DNA from: Bisporella sp. PMI_857
Taxonomy: Eukaryota > Ascomycota > Leotiomycetes > Helotiales > Helotiaceae
Reading direction: 5' to 3'
Assembly: GCA_021307315.1 (NCBI GenBank)
Contig: JAJSPD010000027.1
Span: 124,001 to 188,000, forward strand
Length of the DNA: 64,000 nt
Numbering within the stretch: position 1 is the stretch's first letter; every line of letters starts with the position of its first letter. Under the pieces are notes generated by a model. That model was not told the origin of the DNA. It worked only from the letters and a program-made list of their open reading frames with translations, and searched no databases. A program made the position numbers and the translations under genes. Positions 22,995 to 32,521 of the stretch are shown here, piece after piece.

Positions 22995-23924
22995 ATGGTG
23001 TCTCCTACCAAAGTTTCCTTCTTGTCCTCGGGGATTGAAATTGCTGCAGAATTGTACACTCCATCACCTGGCTCTCCCAATCGCAAAGGTGCAGCTATTA
23101 TTGTTGGCCATCCGTATACCGGAGTGAAAGAGCAGACCGCCGCTTACTACGCCCAATATTATGCAAGCAGTGGCTTTTATGCGCTGGCTTTTGACGCTGC
23201 TTATCAGGGAGAGAGTAAAGGAGAACCAAGAGGGCTAGAGAATCCCGCCCAACGAGTTGAGGATTTTAAGAATGCTGTCAGCTATTTGACTACTTTAGCT
23301 GGCAAGATCGATGTAGAGCGTATTGGTGCTGTTGGCATTTGTGGGGGTGGTGGTTATGTCTCGGTGGCTGCGCAAAGCGATGTTCGTATCAAAGCAGTGG
23401 TACCCATAGTACCTTTTGACGTTGGTCATGCTCTCCGACACAATGGCCCAAATGAAGAAGACGCATTCAACGCTACCGCAATTGCTGCTGCACTTCAGTT
23501 TTCCGCTAACGTTCGGAGCAAAGAGGCCGCTGGCGAAGCGGTGGAACCCGTACCGCTTTTACCCAACTCAGTTAAGGAAATTCCTGCGGAGCTAGGTAGT
23601 TTTATGAAGCGAGGCACGCATTACTATAAGACCAAAGAAGGTTTCCACCACCGCGCCACCGGCCTTGTGCATCCCAGAAGCTTTGATTTGATGGTTGCTT
23701 TTGACGCCTTTGCATTCAACAATTTAATCTCACCTCGCCCTATTCTAGTTATCGGAGGAGAAAAGGCCGAGACCCTCCATTTTGCACGGGAAGCGTATGA
23801 CAAAGCATCCGAGCCAAAAGAATTGTTAATTGTTAAGGGAAAGGGCCATTTTGATGTTTATCATGACGCGTCGGAGATTGGACCAAAGACCATCGAGTTT
23901 TTCAACAAGTACCTTAGTTTTTAA
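22995..23924 (+). CDS. Dienelactone-hydrolase-like / YcjY-type alpha/beta hydrolase, 309 aa
   Basis: A single-exon frame of 309 residues starts in a strong context (CAAAATGG). The fold is the alpha/beta hydrolase of the YcjY/'DltD-associated' group: GAAIIVGHPYTGVKEQTAA near residues 32-50, then GFYALAFDAAYQGES, then the nucleophile elbow AVGICGGGGYVSVAA near residues 112-126. In that elbow the nucleophile position is Cys116 rather than Ser, as in dienelactone hydrolases. Late motifs are PRPILVIGGEKAET, carrying the acidic region, and KGKGHFDVYHD, carrying the catalytic His. It should hydrolyse an ester, lactone or thioester. It carries no signal peptide and is likely cytosolic. Its divergent partner is a metal-site cupin; ring-cleavage pathways pair such activities, but no ring-cleaving dioxygenase is seen here. 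Confidence 0.88.
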   Translation: MVSPTKVSFLSSGIEIAAELYTPSPGSPNRKGAAIIVGHPYTGVKEQTAAYYAQYYASSGFYALAFDAAYQGESKGEPRGLENPAQRVEDFKNAVSYLTTLAGKIDVERIGAVGICGGGGYVSVAAQSDVRIKAVVPIVPFDVGHALRHNGPNEEDAFNATAIAAALQFSANVRSKEAAGEAVEPVPLLPNSVKEIPAELGSFMKRGTHYYKTKEGFHHRATGLVHPRSFDLMVAFDAFAFNNLISPRPILVIGGEKAETLHFAREAYDKASEPKELLIVKGKGHFDVYHDASEIGPKTIEFFNKYLSF

Positions 23925-24049
23925 TTGATGTCACTAATTTCATTGCCTTGGAATTGAATTTCTTAAAGACGAGAGTGTTTGACGACTACTTCAATGCCTT
24001 CTTTTCCGGCGGTGAATACTTTATACAGCAGTAGTTTACAAGAAAACGC

Positions 24050-24330
24050 AATTAGAACTACAACCCGGCATATTTTCGAAACATAGCTCCCAGCATTCCC
24101 TGCCGAAATCAGTAGGGTACTCTTTCAAGAACCAAGCGTATCCGCGTAGCACCAGCGTAATATTCAAGCCCGCTACACGATCCCCACCTAGCTGCTAGAG
24201 TCCATTGCGAGTCAGATTTTCGGAAACAACAGGATTCATGTCATTAATTGCATTCCATCCCAGTGTCGTGCGGTGAACGTTAGGCGAAGGACATCTAGAG
24301 GAAACTCTTTTGGGTAATATACCCAGCTTC
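24050..24330 (-). pseudogene. Possible unassigned protein-coding relic
   Basis: On the minus strand one frame reads smoothly through NAINDMNPVVSENLTRNG, a TAG, then ITLVLRGYAWFLKEYPTDFG and an ECWELCFENMPGC-like end. An upstream stretch in another frame reads YPKEFPLDVLRLTFTARHWD. The composition and aromatic/charged pattern look like real protein with one stop and one frameshift. I do not recognise the family. Confidence 0.3.
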
Positions 24331-24731
24331 CCGTATTATTCAAATGGATTGTCAGTGATGGAGATGCTTAAGTGGAATAACCTTCTGCCTTAGAGCCCAG
24401 AATTCTTTTCCCCTTCATTGACTTATCTGTGCATTTTACTGCGGCTCTGATCTGCAGCCAATGCAAATTTCGTCCCGCATGCGACACTACTTATTACTGA
24501 GCTAACGACGCTCTGATATTAAGCTGGCGCAAATATGGGAATCATTTGGAGATATATTTACAGAAATTATGTGGTGTGTAATCTTGGTCAGATTGCGGGA
24601 AATCGCCAAACTCGTCAACGAGTTGCCATTACAACCTCGAAGATACTAGAATAGAACTTGCTAATTAAGAACTCAAAGCAAACGACCTCTATTAGATATT
24701 ATGCAGGCCTATATTGGTTTGTCATTAGCTA

Positions 24732-24840
24732 TCCTAGAATGCGATATATCCATTGGCTACGTTAGAATCATTTGCAGCGATTTCAACCTGTGGGACCATA
24801 GTGCACAGACTTGCTACATTGATTTGTTTGACCTGTACAT
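24732..24840 (+). repeat. Dispersed repeat A, copy 2
   Basis: Shares with 15774-15885 the ordered words TAGAATGCGATAT, TCCATTGGCTA, GTTAGAATC, GATTTCAAC, TGTGGGACCATRGTGCACAG and CCTGTACA, with scattered substitutions. Copy 2 is followed directly by the 45-bp tandem repeat, which copy 1 lacks. Confidence 0.75.
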
Positions 24841-24873
24841 GCTAACCCTCTGGGACAAGTTAAAGTTACTTTC

Positions 24874-24990
24874 AATCAGGCTAGCGTTCCGGGGTGTTGA
24901 GCGAGCAAGGCTTGTTCTAATCAGGCTAGTGTTCCGGGGTACTGAGCATGCTAGACTTTTTCTAATCAGGCTAGCGTTCCGGAGGCTATC
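24874..24990. repeat. 45-bp tandem repeat, about 2.6 copies
   Basis: Units start AATCAGGCTAGCGTTCCGG at 24874, 24919 and 24964, exactly 45 bases apart, with a few substitutions between copies. The array runs into the hairpin that follows. Confidence 0.88.
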
Positions 24991-24992
24991 TT

Positions 24993-25072
24993 CGGGTACG
25001 TTAAACGGCTAGCCTTAGCGCCACGCTAAATCATTTGCTCAGCGTTAAGGCTAGCCGTTTTAACCATACCCG
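24993..25072. repeat. Large inverted repeat (hairpin), arms about 28-30 bases
   Basis: The left arm (24993-25020) contains AAACGGCTAGCCTTAGCG. The right arm (25043-25072) contains CGTTAAGGCTAGCCGTTTTA. Both are bounded by CGGGTA/TACCCG. The loop is about 22 bases. It directly follows the 45-bp tandem array, so array and hairpin may be ends of one mobile element. Confidence 0.85.
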
Positions 25073-27329
25073 CAGTTTGTAGGCCAATCTTATGGTAAAC
25101 TAGTTGGAAGAACTTATACCTACCCGAATTCATCCTAGAATGAGAGCGTAAACGTCTACTACCCGATTCTCCGGCCTCCTTATTTCGTCCATCGCGATAA
25201 CGGAATTTATGGTATATGAATCATCGAACGATCCAATTTAGGCAGTGCTCGGCTGGGCGGCAATATTTTAAAAAGAGTATATAGACGCTAGCTGACACAA
25301 GTATATAGCTTATGGCTTCATCTTTGGCGTTCTCAATGATGCAACTCCAGCAATAAATTGGGCTTCCCGCTGGCATGTTTTCTTCACATGTCGCTTGTCT
25401 GAGGTCAATCATTCATATGCTCCTTTGGTCTCGTCCTGGTAGTGATATATTTTAGCAACCATTCTAGATCAGCAATTGAATGTGAGAGGGTGAATTTGGA
25501 GTGACAGAATATTAGTCACAGCCTGATTGTAAGTCTACTATCATTAACTTATAAACCTCCTCAGGCATATCAATATGCTGTAGCAGATCTCCTTTTGGTT
25601 GGCTCACCATTGGCGGAGCCAAAGAGATCACGATGAAGGAATAAACTCAGGAAATACCTAATGGTAGTTCCCTTCTATTTCTACTATGTCTTGCTAGTCA
25701 CGTAGGAGGTCAGAGCCGAGTATGCGCCACATGATAGAGACACAGTGCAGAGAATCAATTAATCAAATTGCGCTTTCCAGGCTAGAGTTTACAAAGCACT
25801 ACATGCTAGGAAACTAAAGATTTCTACCTCAACCAGTCCAGAGGGTTAGCCCAGCACTCAGTGCCTCGCTCTCTTGATCCAAAGCTTTCTCTTGCTCCTG
25901 CACATAGTATATATACCTGGTTACCTATTCTAGAATGCTATCTGGCTTCTACTTCTGAATCTATCCTCGAGCCTTCTGGTTGACTGATCTTGTCGTATGC
26001 CACCTGCTGCTCTGATCTAAATCTAGCTATAGCTTTGCTTAATATTGCAAGCTCGCCTCCATAGGACCCTGGGGAGATCCATTCTGGTCCCTTATGGGAA
26101 TCCTTTCGAATTTCGATCCACTCTTGGCTAATGCGGTGATGCGAGAGTTCATCTGCTACATCATCTGCACTCTTTGTACGGGAGTCGCATCACGGTTGTT
26201 TTGTTGGTGCCGGATGATTAGACATGTCTAATGACTTTTCAACGATTCCATTCACGCGAGAAATAACGGAGCACACTAGCCTGAATTCCCATTATCGGCG
26301 AAATTGAACTCCCTTGCAATCAAAACTTGTCGTCTGTGTCCTGAAGCCCTTAGGAGTCAAACAGCATTATAACCTGGAGGTTAATTAGACTGACTGGATA
26401 TCCTCCATTTCGAATTGCGCTGAACACATTTTTCATAGTGGCATGATATGTGGCCAGTAATGTAAACCACTGAACTTAAAATCGAAGCTACTTATCTAGG
26501 CTAACTTTACAAGGTCGCCATGACTAAATCATAAAGTTATAGTTTATTCACCACGGTTCGAATATCCCCATTACATTAATTAATGATGAAGTCTTTTCTG
26601 ACAAATGTGCGGTTTACCGTAGTTCCGGTATTTTCTGGTATGATACCCTCTCTTCAAGTAAAGCTAAAGTAGCGGATTCTCCGAACCGGTTGTTCAGATA
26701 GCCAAATCACAGGGACCGATGATCTTGATATTTAGCGCCAAGAGTTTTTCATTCACAGAAGCCTGAGCAACTAGCTATCCAATGGAGACACTAGCAGCCT
26801 CAGCGCAACTGAGTTCTGTGACAGGACATCCAAATACGTAGATCTTGTGTTGCTAGATAGTCTTGTTTCGTCCATATTATACATATCCCGAAACGCTGTT
26901 CAAAAATTGAGCTGTCGAGTAGCTCCAATATTCGTGCTGCTAGAGTATTAAGTTCAGCTACTAAAAGCCTATATCCCCTTTCCAACAAATAATGGCTAAT
27001 CGCAAACGTGAACTAACCATGCTTGGCGGTTCGGAATTCAGCTTCAACTTACGCTTTAATCAAGGTTCAAAAACCGCCCGGTGGAGGCTAGGGGGAAAAT
27101 GAGCCAGCTGGATCAGGGTCTGTCGCAGGGAGGCATGGCAAGGGACCCCTGAGTTAAAATTGTCGACCACTGACTGTACCATTACTAATACCTTAGAGCA
27201 GTGCATTCCCCCAATTGTGAAGTATTTAACCTGGACTAGGGATAACACCGTCAGAAGTACATGTTACTTGTTTTACTGGTAGATTGGAGCACGCACGCCC
27301 ATCACATCTCGGACCGGCACAATTGATTC

Positions 27330-28355
27330 ATGCTACGCAGGATGGCAATTATTGAAGCATGGCAGTACACAGATATCAGCGGTGGGCTTGAAAAGTCGCT
27401 CGTCCTGAACACATCCGCACCTGCGCCATCCAAGGCATCGCTCTCCCAGGGGCAGATTCTTGTTGAAGTGATCTCTGCCGCCCTGAACCCCGCCGATTAC
27501 AAGTTGCCGGAGGTCAGTTTGATAAGAAAACTGATGATTAAAACGCCAGCAACTCCAGGTTTCGATTTCTGTGGACGCGTCGTGTCAATGCATGATTCCG
27601 ATCAGGGCTTACATGTAGGAGAACTCGTATTCGGAGCGCTCTCACCGCTATCCAAATACGGCACTCTCAGCCAACTGACTGTCGTTTCCATATCCGAGTG
27701 CACTCCACTGCCAAGTGGTGTCGATCCTCACCACGCCGCAGCCGCAGGCACATCCGCTTTGACAGCCTATCAGTCTCTCTTACAGGGCAACGCCAAGGAA
27801 GGATCGAGAGTCTTCATCAATGGAGGCAGCGGTGGAACAGGTACTTTCGGTATACAGCTCGCGAAAGCTATTGGAGCCTATGTGACCACTTCGTGCTCGA
27901 CAGCGAACGTGGAGTTGTGTCGGCAGCTCGGTGCAGACAGCGTATTAGACTATAGGCAAGTGGATGTCATTTCGGAGTTAGAGAAAGGGGGACAAGTCTT
28001 CGATCTTGCAGTCGACAACGTGGGCAGTCCTGGACTGTACGAAAAATGCCACCTGTTTCTGAAACCCGGCGGAAAGTTTATGCAAGTCCACTTTAGTCTT
28101 TCCGCTATCCGCAGGTGGCTTCAACCGACGTGTTTAGGAGGCGGGCGTAGGCCATTTAGTATCATTGGAGTCAAGACCAAGTCGGAAGACCTTGCACAAA
28201 TTGGGAGATGGTTGAAGGAAGGCAAGGTGAAACCTATCGTCGAGATATTTGAGTGGGAGGAGGTCCCGAAGGCATATGCAAAGGTCAAGTCAGGTCACGC
28301 GGTTGGGAAGATTCTTGTGCGCGTTCGAAAGCCGTTGCAATCTTATTCCCTGTGA
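27330..28355 (+). CDS. MDR-family quinone oxidoreductase / enoyl reductase-like, 341 aa
   Basis: A single-exon frame of 341 residues. It has the GroES-like N-terminal domain of the medium-chain dehydrogenase/reductase superfamily (VEVISAALNPADYKLPE near residue 50, TPGFDFCGRVV near 74). The Rossmann domain has RVFINGGSGGTGTFGIQLAK, the NADPH loop of zinc-free quinone reductases. Later come GADSVLDYR and the closing helix EVPKAYAKVKSGHAVGKILV. No zinc-ligand cysteine set (GHE / CxxCxxC) is present, so it should be a zinc-independent NADPH reductase of quinones or enones. ToxD/trans-enoyl reductases of metabolite clusters look similar. A second in-frame Met at residue 5 could be the true start (MAIIEAWQY), which is the more usual beginning. 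Confidence 0.88.
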   Translation: MLRRMAIIEAWQYTDISGGLEKSLVLNTSAPAPSKASLSQGQILVEVISAALNPADYKLPEVSLIRKLMIKTPATPGFDFCGRVVSMHDSDQGLHVGELVFGALSPLSKYGTLSQLTVVSISECTPLPSGVDPHHAAAAGTSALTAYQSLLQGNAKEGSRVFINGGSGGTGTFGIQLAKAIGAYVTTSCSTANVELCRQLGADSVLDYRQVDVISELEKGGQVFDLAVDNVGSPGLYEKCHLFLKPGGKFMQVHFSLSAIRRWLQPTCLGGGRRPFSIIGVKTKSEDLAQIGRWLKEGKVKPIVEIFEWEEVPKAYAKVKSGHAVGKILVRVRKPLQSYSL

Positions 28356-29101
28356 TTTATCGAATAAAGGCGAGTATCGAATTACGTAGGCCCAGTTTTA
28401 TCCTCCATGCTGCCTGTTCACCAATAATGTATTACTGAAGTCTATCACTGCTGGCTGTTTTATTCCCGCTGAAAAATCCCATTTCCTATTTTGACAATGT
28501 ATCATGTTAGCATCCACATCATTATCATCGGTAATCGGACCTGTGGCCTGCTTTTTATAAAATTCAAAGCCACAACTTGAACGCGCAGGATAATATGACG
28601 AGTGTGATATTACTGGCTGGATACTACTGTTGAGAACCTCAAGATCCTTTGCTCATTCACTAACCTACAATTCAATGGAATCAGAGGCATTTAAAATAAA
28701 ATAAAAATTGATTTCATAGATTAATGAACTAGTAAACTAGGGTATTTTAAATTGCATGCTCGAATTTCTTTTACATTTTATTTTGGGAATTCCATGGTCA
28801 TTTGGCTGCCGTAGCGCTATATAGACGTATCTATAGTACAGGTTTCAGGCCTGGTTATTGTAGGCTCTAAAAGGTAGCCTGGGTATCCTCAGAATCCAAT
28901 CAAAGCCCTTGCCTTTCTTCTGTTCCGCTTCAATTTTATAGGTACTTTATATCAGCTCCTCTAAGAGCTCAATTTTCACGCCCTGTATAGGATCTTTCTT
29001 CAATTACGCACCACAGCCTGCAAGCACCTTCCTTCGTATATAATCGGGGTCGCACCGATGCCGAATAATATAGTTACTTTAAATATAAACTTTATATTTT
29101 T
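28356..29101. other. Gene-free spacer
   Basis: AT-rich DNA with no supported gene. Confidence 0.4.
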
Positions 29102-29245
29102 AAAGTTTAATAGCGAAAGCGATATGAATACGATACGGATAATTCAGAAAAAATAGTTAAAGTTTAATAGTTAAAACAAAAACGAATACGATGTGTACGA
29201 TTCGAGAAAACTAGTGAAAGTTTAATATCAAAAGCGAAATGCATG
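29102..29245. repeat. 57/58-bp minisatellite, about 2.5 copies
   Basis: Units beginning AAAGTTTAATA start at 29102, 29159 and 29217 and share the internal words GAATACGAT and GAAAA. The array ends about 110 bases before the start of the small secreted protein gene and so sits in its promoter. Confidence 0.7.
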
Positions 29246-29355
29246 AGTGTTTTGAATTCTATATAATTCCGCCCATCTCTTTCGTATCGCTCTACTTCTA
29301 TACTCAAGTGATCAGTCTTCTAGGTCGCGAGCAACTCTTTCGAACCAACCCAAAT

Positions 29356-29698
29356 ATGAAAGTTCAAATTTTTTACGCTGCTGTTGCAAGTTTTTCACTG
29401 GCTGTGTATGTGAAAGGGCAATATTGCGTTTAATATTATACTGACCAAGCATCTTAGTAACGGCCAGAAATACCAATGTGCTGGAGCCACTCCAAGTGGG
29501 CAGTTTGAGTCCACTGGTGTCTTAACTGAAAGGTGGACAGGCAGATCATGTGGTGGCTCAGTTAGAGGAAGCCTTTCAGGCAGCGGAAATACCTATTGTT
29601 GTACAACTACAACCGCCAATAGAGATGCCTTTAGAACAACATGTCTATCACAAACCGATCCACAAGACCATCCGGTATTCCAAGTATGCCAAACTTGA
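29356..29698 (+). CDS. Small secreted cysteine-rich protein, 96 aa
   Basis: Two exons (29356-29405 and 29458-29698) join in frame across a 52-nt intron with a perfect GTATGT donor and a CTGAC branch-like word before its TTAG acceptor. The product has 96 residues. MKVQIFYAAVASFSLAV is a clean signal peptide, probably cut near NGQ. The mature chain of about 78 residues is rich in Ser, Thr and Gly. It has six Cys (24, 48, 64, 65, 79, 94) with a central CC pair, enough for three disulfides. I do not recognise a family. Size, secretion and cysteine content are those of effector-like or surface-active proteins, but that role is inference. Repeats flank the gene on both sides, a common setting for effector candidates. 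It is too short and too split to show as one open frame. Confidence 0.75.
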
Positions 29699-31653
29699 CT
29701 AGGTAAGAGAGCAGCGCGGTTGTTAGTAACACGTGGATCATCTACTAAAACATTAGTAGTAGAGAGCTGTCACGAACACCTGAATAGCATGGGACCTTAG
29801 GCTCAGACAGCCATTATTGGTAGACAGGAGAACCTAGCTATTATTTGGAAATTGGTGACGGAAATAGGATTTATCGACTAGAGGATCAATTGGAGGATCT
29901 GGAAGAGTGTCATGTTGAACGATATATAAGGCACAATAATAATTCGGCTTTTTGCGTTTCACATTTATGAGCCCTACCTTCCGCCTGGTGCTGTGGTAAA
30001 AAATCCTCAACCACAAAATGCCCAGCAATATTGCGTCACATATTTCAAGCGAATAAGGCTTCCTGTTGAACGATATATAAGGCGCGGTAATAATTCGGCA
30101 AGAAGCATGTGCTTTTTGCCGTTTGACACTTCCTCTCCACTTTTCATATTGCCGACCAAACGGGCAAATTACTGATGTATAAATAAATCTAAGGCGTCAA
30201 GTAGAAGCATGTGCTTTTTGCCGTTTCACACGTCACAACAATAGAATACGGGCAAACAGTGTAAGAAATGATTTGATTAGTTGATTAATAGACCTGTTAA
30301 TCAAAATCAAAATCAAATCAAACTAATCATTGATTAATTTGATTAACGCCTATTTAGGAAAGCGGTCAGCCTAATTAAGAAGGCAGTAAAAATTTTAGCA
30401 CGGCAGAATATTCGAAAGTTCTAACAACTCAAGGCGAATAGGGATCTCGTTCCGTGGATCAGGGAAGGACTCAAAAGTGTGAACGACTATCAATTGTTAT
30501 AACGAAAAAAAAAAAAAGCTACAAAAAAAAGAAAAGAAAAAAGCGGCGTTTTATTGTGGAAGAGTGAATGTTCAAGGAGCAAAAAGCTGGTTTGGTATTG
30601 AAGTCCCAAAAGGAGTTTATATACAGCTGTACAAGTCATGTGCCAGCCTAACACCTGACAAAGCCACCACCTGACAAAGCCACCATTTGACACCCTGACA
30701 TAACCCCACTACATTATATCAAGAAACTGGCCAAGAGCCAGTGTAAACGAGTCGGCCTTGTGGTGTCAGGGGTCGAGCACACGTCCAAAGGGCTCTAAGC
30801 GAGATAGGGCCAGAGCCGCGACAGTAGGTAAATTTACGTAGTCGAAAAGAATCGTTATCAAAGTTGAATTGAGGCGCAAAAGAAAAGTTGGTCGAGTGTC
30901 ACAATCACAGATCATGTGACATAACTTAGCCGCCTTACCAGGCCAAAGGGTTTGGCTTCATGACACCGAGTGAAAATTTTGCTTTTTGTTCCAGAGGGTA
31001 TTCGACTGTCGCTCTGCCAGCGTGCAGGTAACCGGACGGCAAGTAGGATAGGTTTTGCTTTACGCGAAAGCTTGCGATCGTTAATTCGAATTGAAAGGGC
31101 CGTTGTTTCGCGTGTTGTACACGACTCCAGCTCGAATTTGACTCAATTTCGGCTCTCCAGCGTACGAAACGCTGAAGGTTCGTAGAGGGCACCGCATACA
31201 TGTATTGAGTCTTCGCCCTCCTATATACGTTAATGATATATTATATATTATACATTAATATCAATAATCGATATTGGATTGGATTTGTATGCGTTCATAG
31301 ACAGTCCCAGCCGCCCTAGTGGCGGCTATGCGGCATACTACTATAAATCCAGATGTTCCCACTTCCCGCTTTCAGAGAATAACCGTTCCGCTTAGAATTG
31401 CTTCCCTTCTGCTACCACTTAGTTGCACCTATACCCATAGCTCTAATGGCTGTTCTGCATTTATGTATTTGTCAGGCCCTTCCTCGCCCGGTAAGCTCGC
31501 TTACACAGGATCAGGACCGCCAGGGGATCAGGGCACTGATCCGTGGTCACGGAGTTAAAGTGGCTTAGGGATCGGCTCTATATTATACAAGGAATAGGGG
31601 TCAAAGCATTTCGACTTTCTATACTATTGTAGATACTGCGACGCCTGGGGGGA
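29699..31653. other. Repeat-rich gene-free region
   Basis: At 29850-29915 an LTR-family-1-like end (GGAAATAGGATTTATCGACT, then GAGGATCAATTGGAGGATCT) is seen. The words TTGAACGATATATAAGG occur at 29914 and 30066, and AGAAGCATGTGCTTTTTGCC at 30103 and 30205. An ATCAAA-rich partly palindromic run lies at 30285-30345 and two 17-bp copies of CACCTGACAAAGCCAC at about 30650-30685. Short frames at 30935-31201 and 31319-31558 show no family. No gene is supported. Confidence 0.5.
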
Positions 31654-31834
31654 TGTCAGAAATCGGCTTATGTAAGTAGACCAAGGAGCTAGAAATCTCG
31701 TCCCTATATATTACGGCCAATAGCCGTAGAGAATATAATATCCGTAACGTTCTTAATAGGCCGGTATTCTATTGCTGTGATACTCTTGCAGATCGTCTAA
31801 TTGATCCTCTGGCCAATAGATCCTATTTCTAACA
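31654..31834. mobile_element. Solo LTR-like element, family 1
   Basis: A 181-bp unit bounded by TGTCAGAAATCGGC and ATCCTATTTCTAACA, the TG...CA ends of retrotransposon LTRs. It shares order and words with 44993-45177: AAGTAGRCCAAGGAGCTAGA, TCTATTG followed by TGTGATAC, and AATTGATCC. No retrotransposon coding region adjoins and no target-site duplication is evident, so it is an old solo copy. Confidence 0.72.
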
Positions 31835-32521
31835 CCATGGCAATAGATCGGGTGGCCGCGTAGAGATACAGCACGCAAACCTATTCAGGCAAGACTGGTA
31901 CCAATGAGAGCTAATTGTAGTCCAGAACAAGCTAGAGTAGAAACTAGAAAAAGTGGCAGCTTGCAAGCTAAAACGTGAGAAGATTAAGCACAAAGCTTGC
32001 TGAGTAGGCTGGGAAATAAATCCTCAATAGTATTCAGCTTCTGACTTGAAATACGTTTTTCATTTGTTAAAAGCGTTTTACTTACGGAACTCGAGCGCAA
32101 AAGGGCCGCTTTTAAGGCTGGAAAACTGGATCAGACCGTGGGGGGAAAATTATTAACAATTAGGACTATTTAAATAGTAACTTGCCCTGTCTCGAAGCTC
32201 GAGGGCGAGCTTTTTTAGAACGAAAGTGTGATGCCACGTCCCTCCTCTGGAGCACACGTGATCTATATTAGCCGAACCTCAGAGCCTCCCGTGTATATCT
32301 CCTCAAGCGCCTCTTCCCGTTTTAGCTTTAGATTCTTACGTATTATACCACCGCTGCCCATTGTATCTTTAGATGCACAGCATGTGCCGTGACAAGTCGT
32401 GTTGCACCTTCCGCACCAGACACCGTAATAAACTCACAAGGCCGCAATATGACTCAGTCCAAAGACTTCCAATCCATCTTATCCTTATATACGAACATGG
32501 CCCTTTTTCCAAAGGTGCAGA
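31835..32521. other. Gene-free region
   Basis: A lysine/arginine-rich reading near 31925-32010 loosely resembles the tail of a pogo-type transposase but is too short and broken to call. The downstream end overlaps the terminator region of the minus-strand gene that follows. Confidence 0.35.

Larger units (their letters stand above)
23925..27329. other. Long gene-free stretch with repeat copies and relics
   Basis: About 3.4 kb without an intact gene. It holds a possible unassigned coding relic at 24050-24330, repeat A copy 2, a 45-bp tandem repeat and an adjacent large hairpin, described separately. The remainder to 27.3 kb is AT-rich with short shadow frames. The last part is the promoter of the MDR reductase. 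Confidence 0.45.

Noticed and set aside
24701..25012. 103-codon plus-strand frame with repeated RLAFRG-type words
   Set aside because: The protein repeats only mirror the non-coding 45-bp tandem array. 45 is a multiple of three, so any frame would appear periodic.
24874..25072. Tandem array plus hairpin considered as a CRISPR-like array
   Set aside because: Units are contiguous without spacers and the host is a fungus.
31925..32010. Lys/Arg-rich reading resembling a pogo transposase tail
   Set aside because: Too short, interrupted by stops, and no catalytic DDE region nearby.
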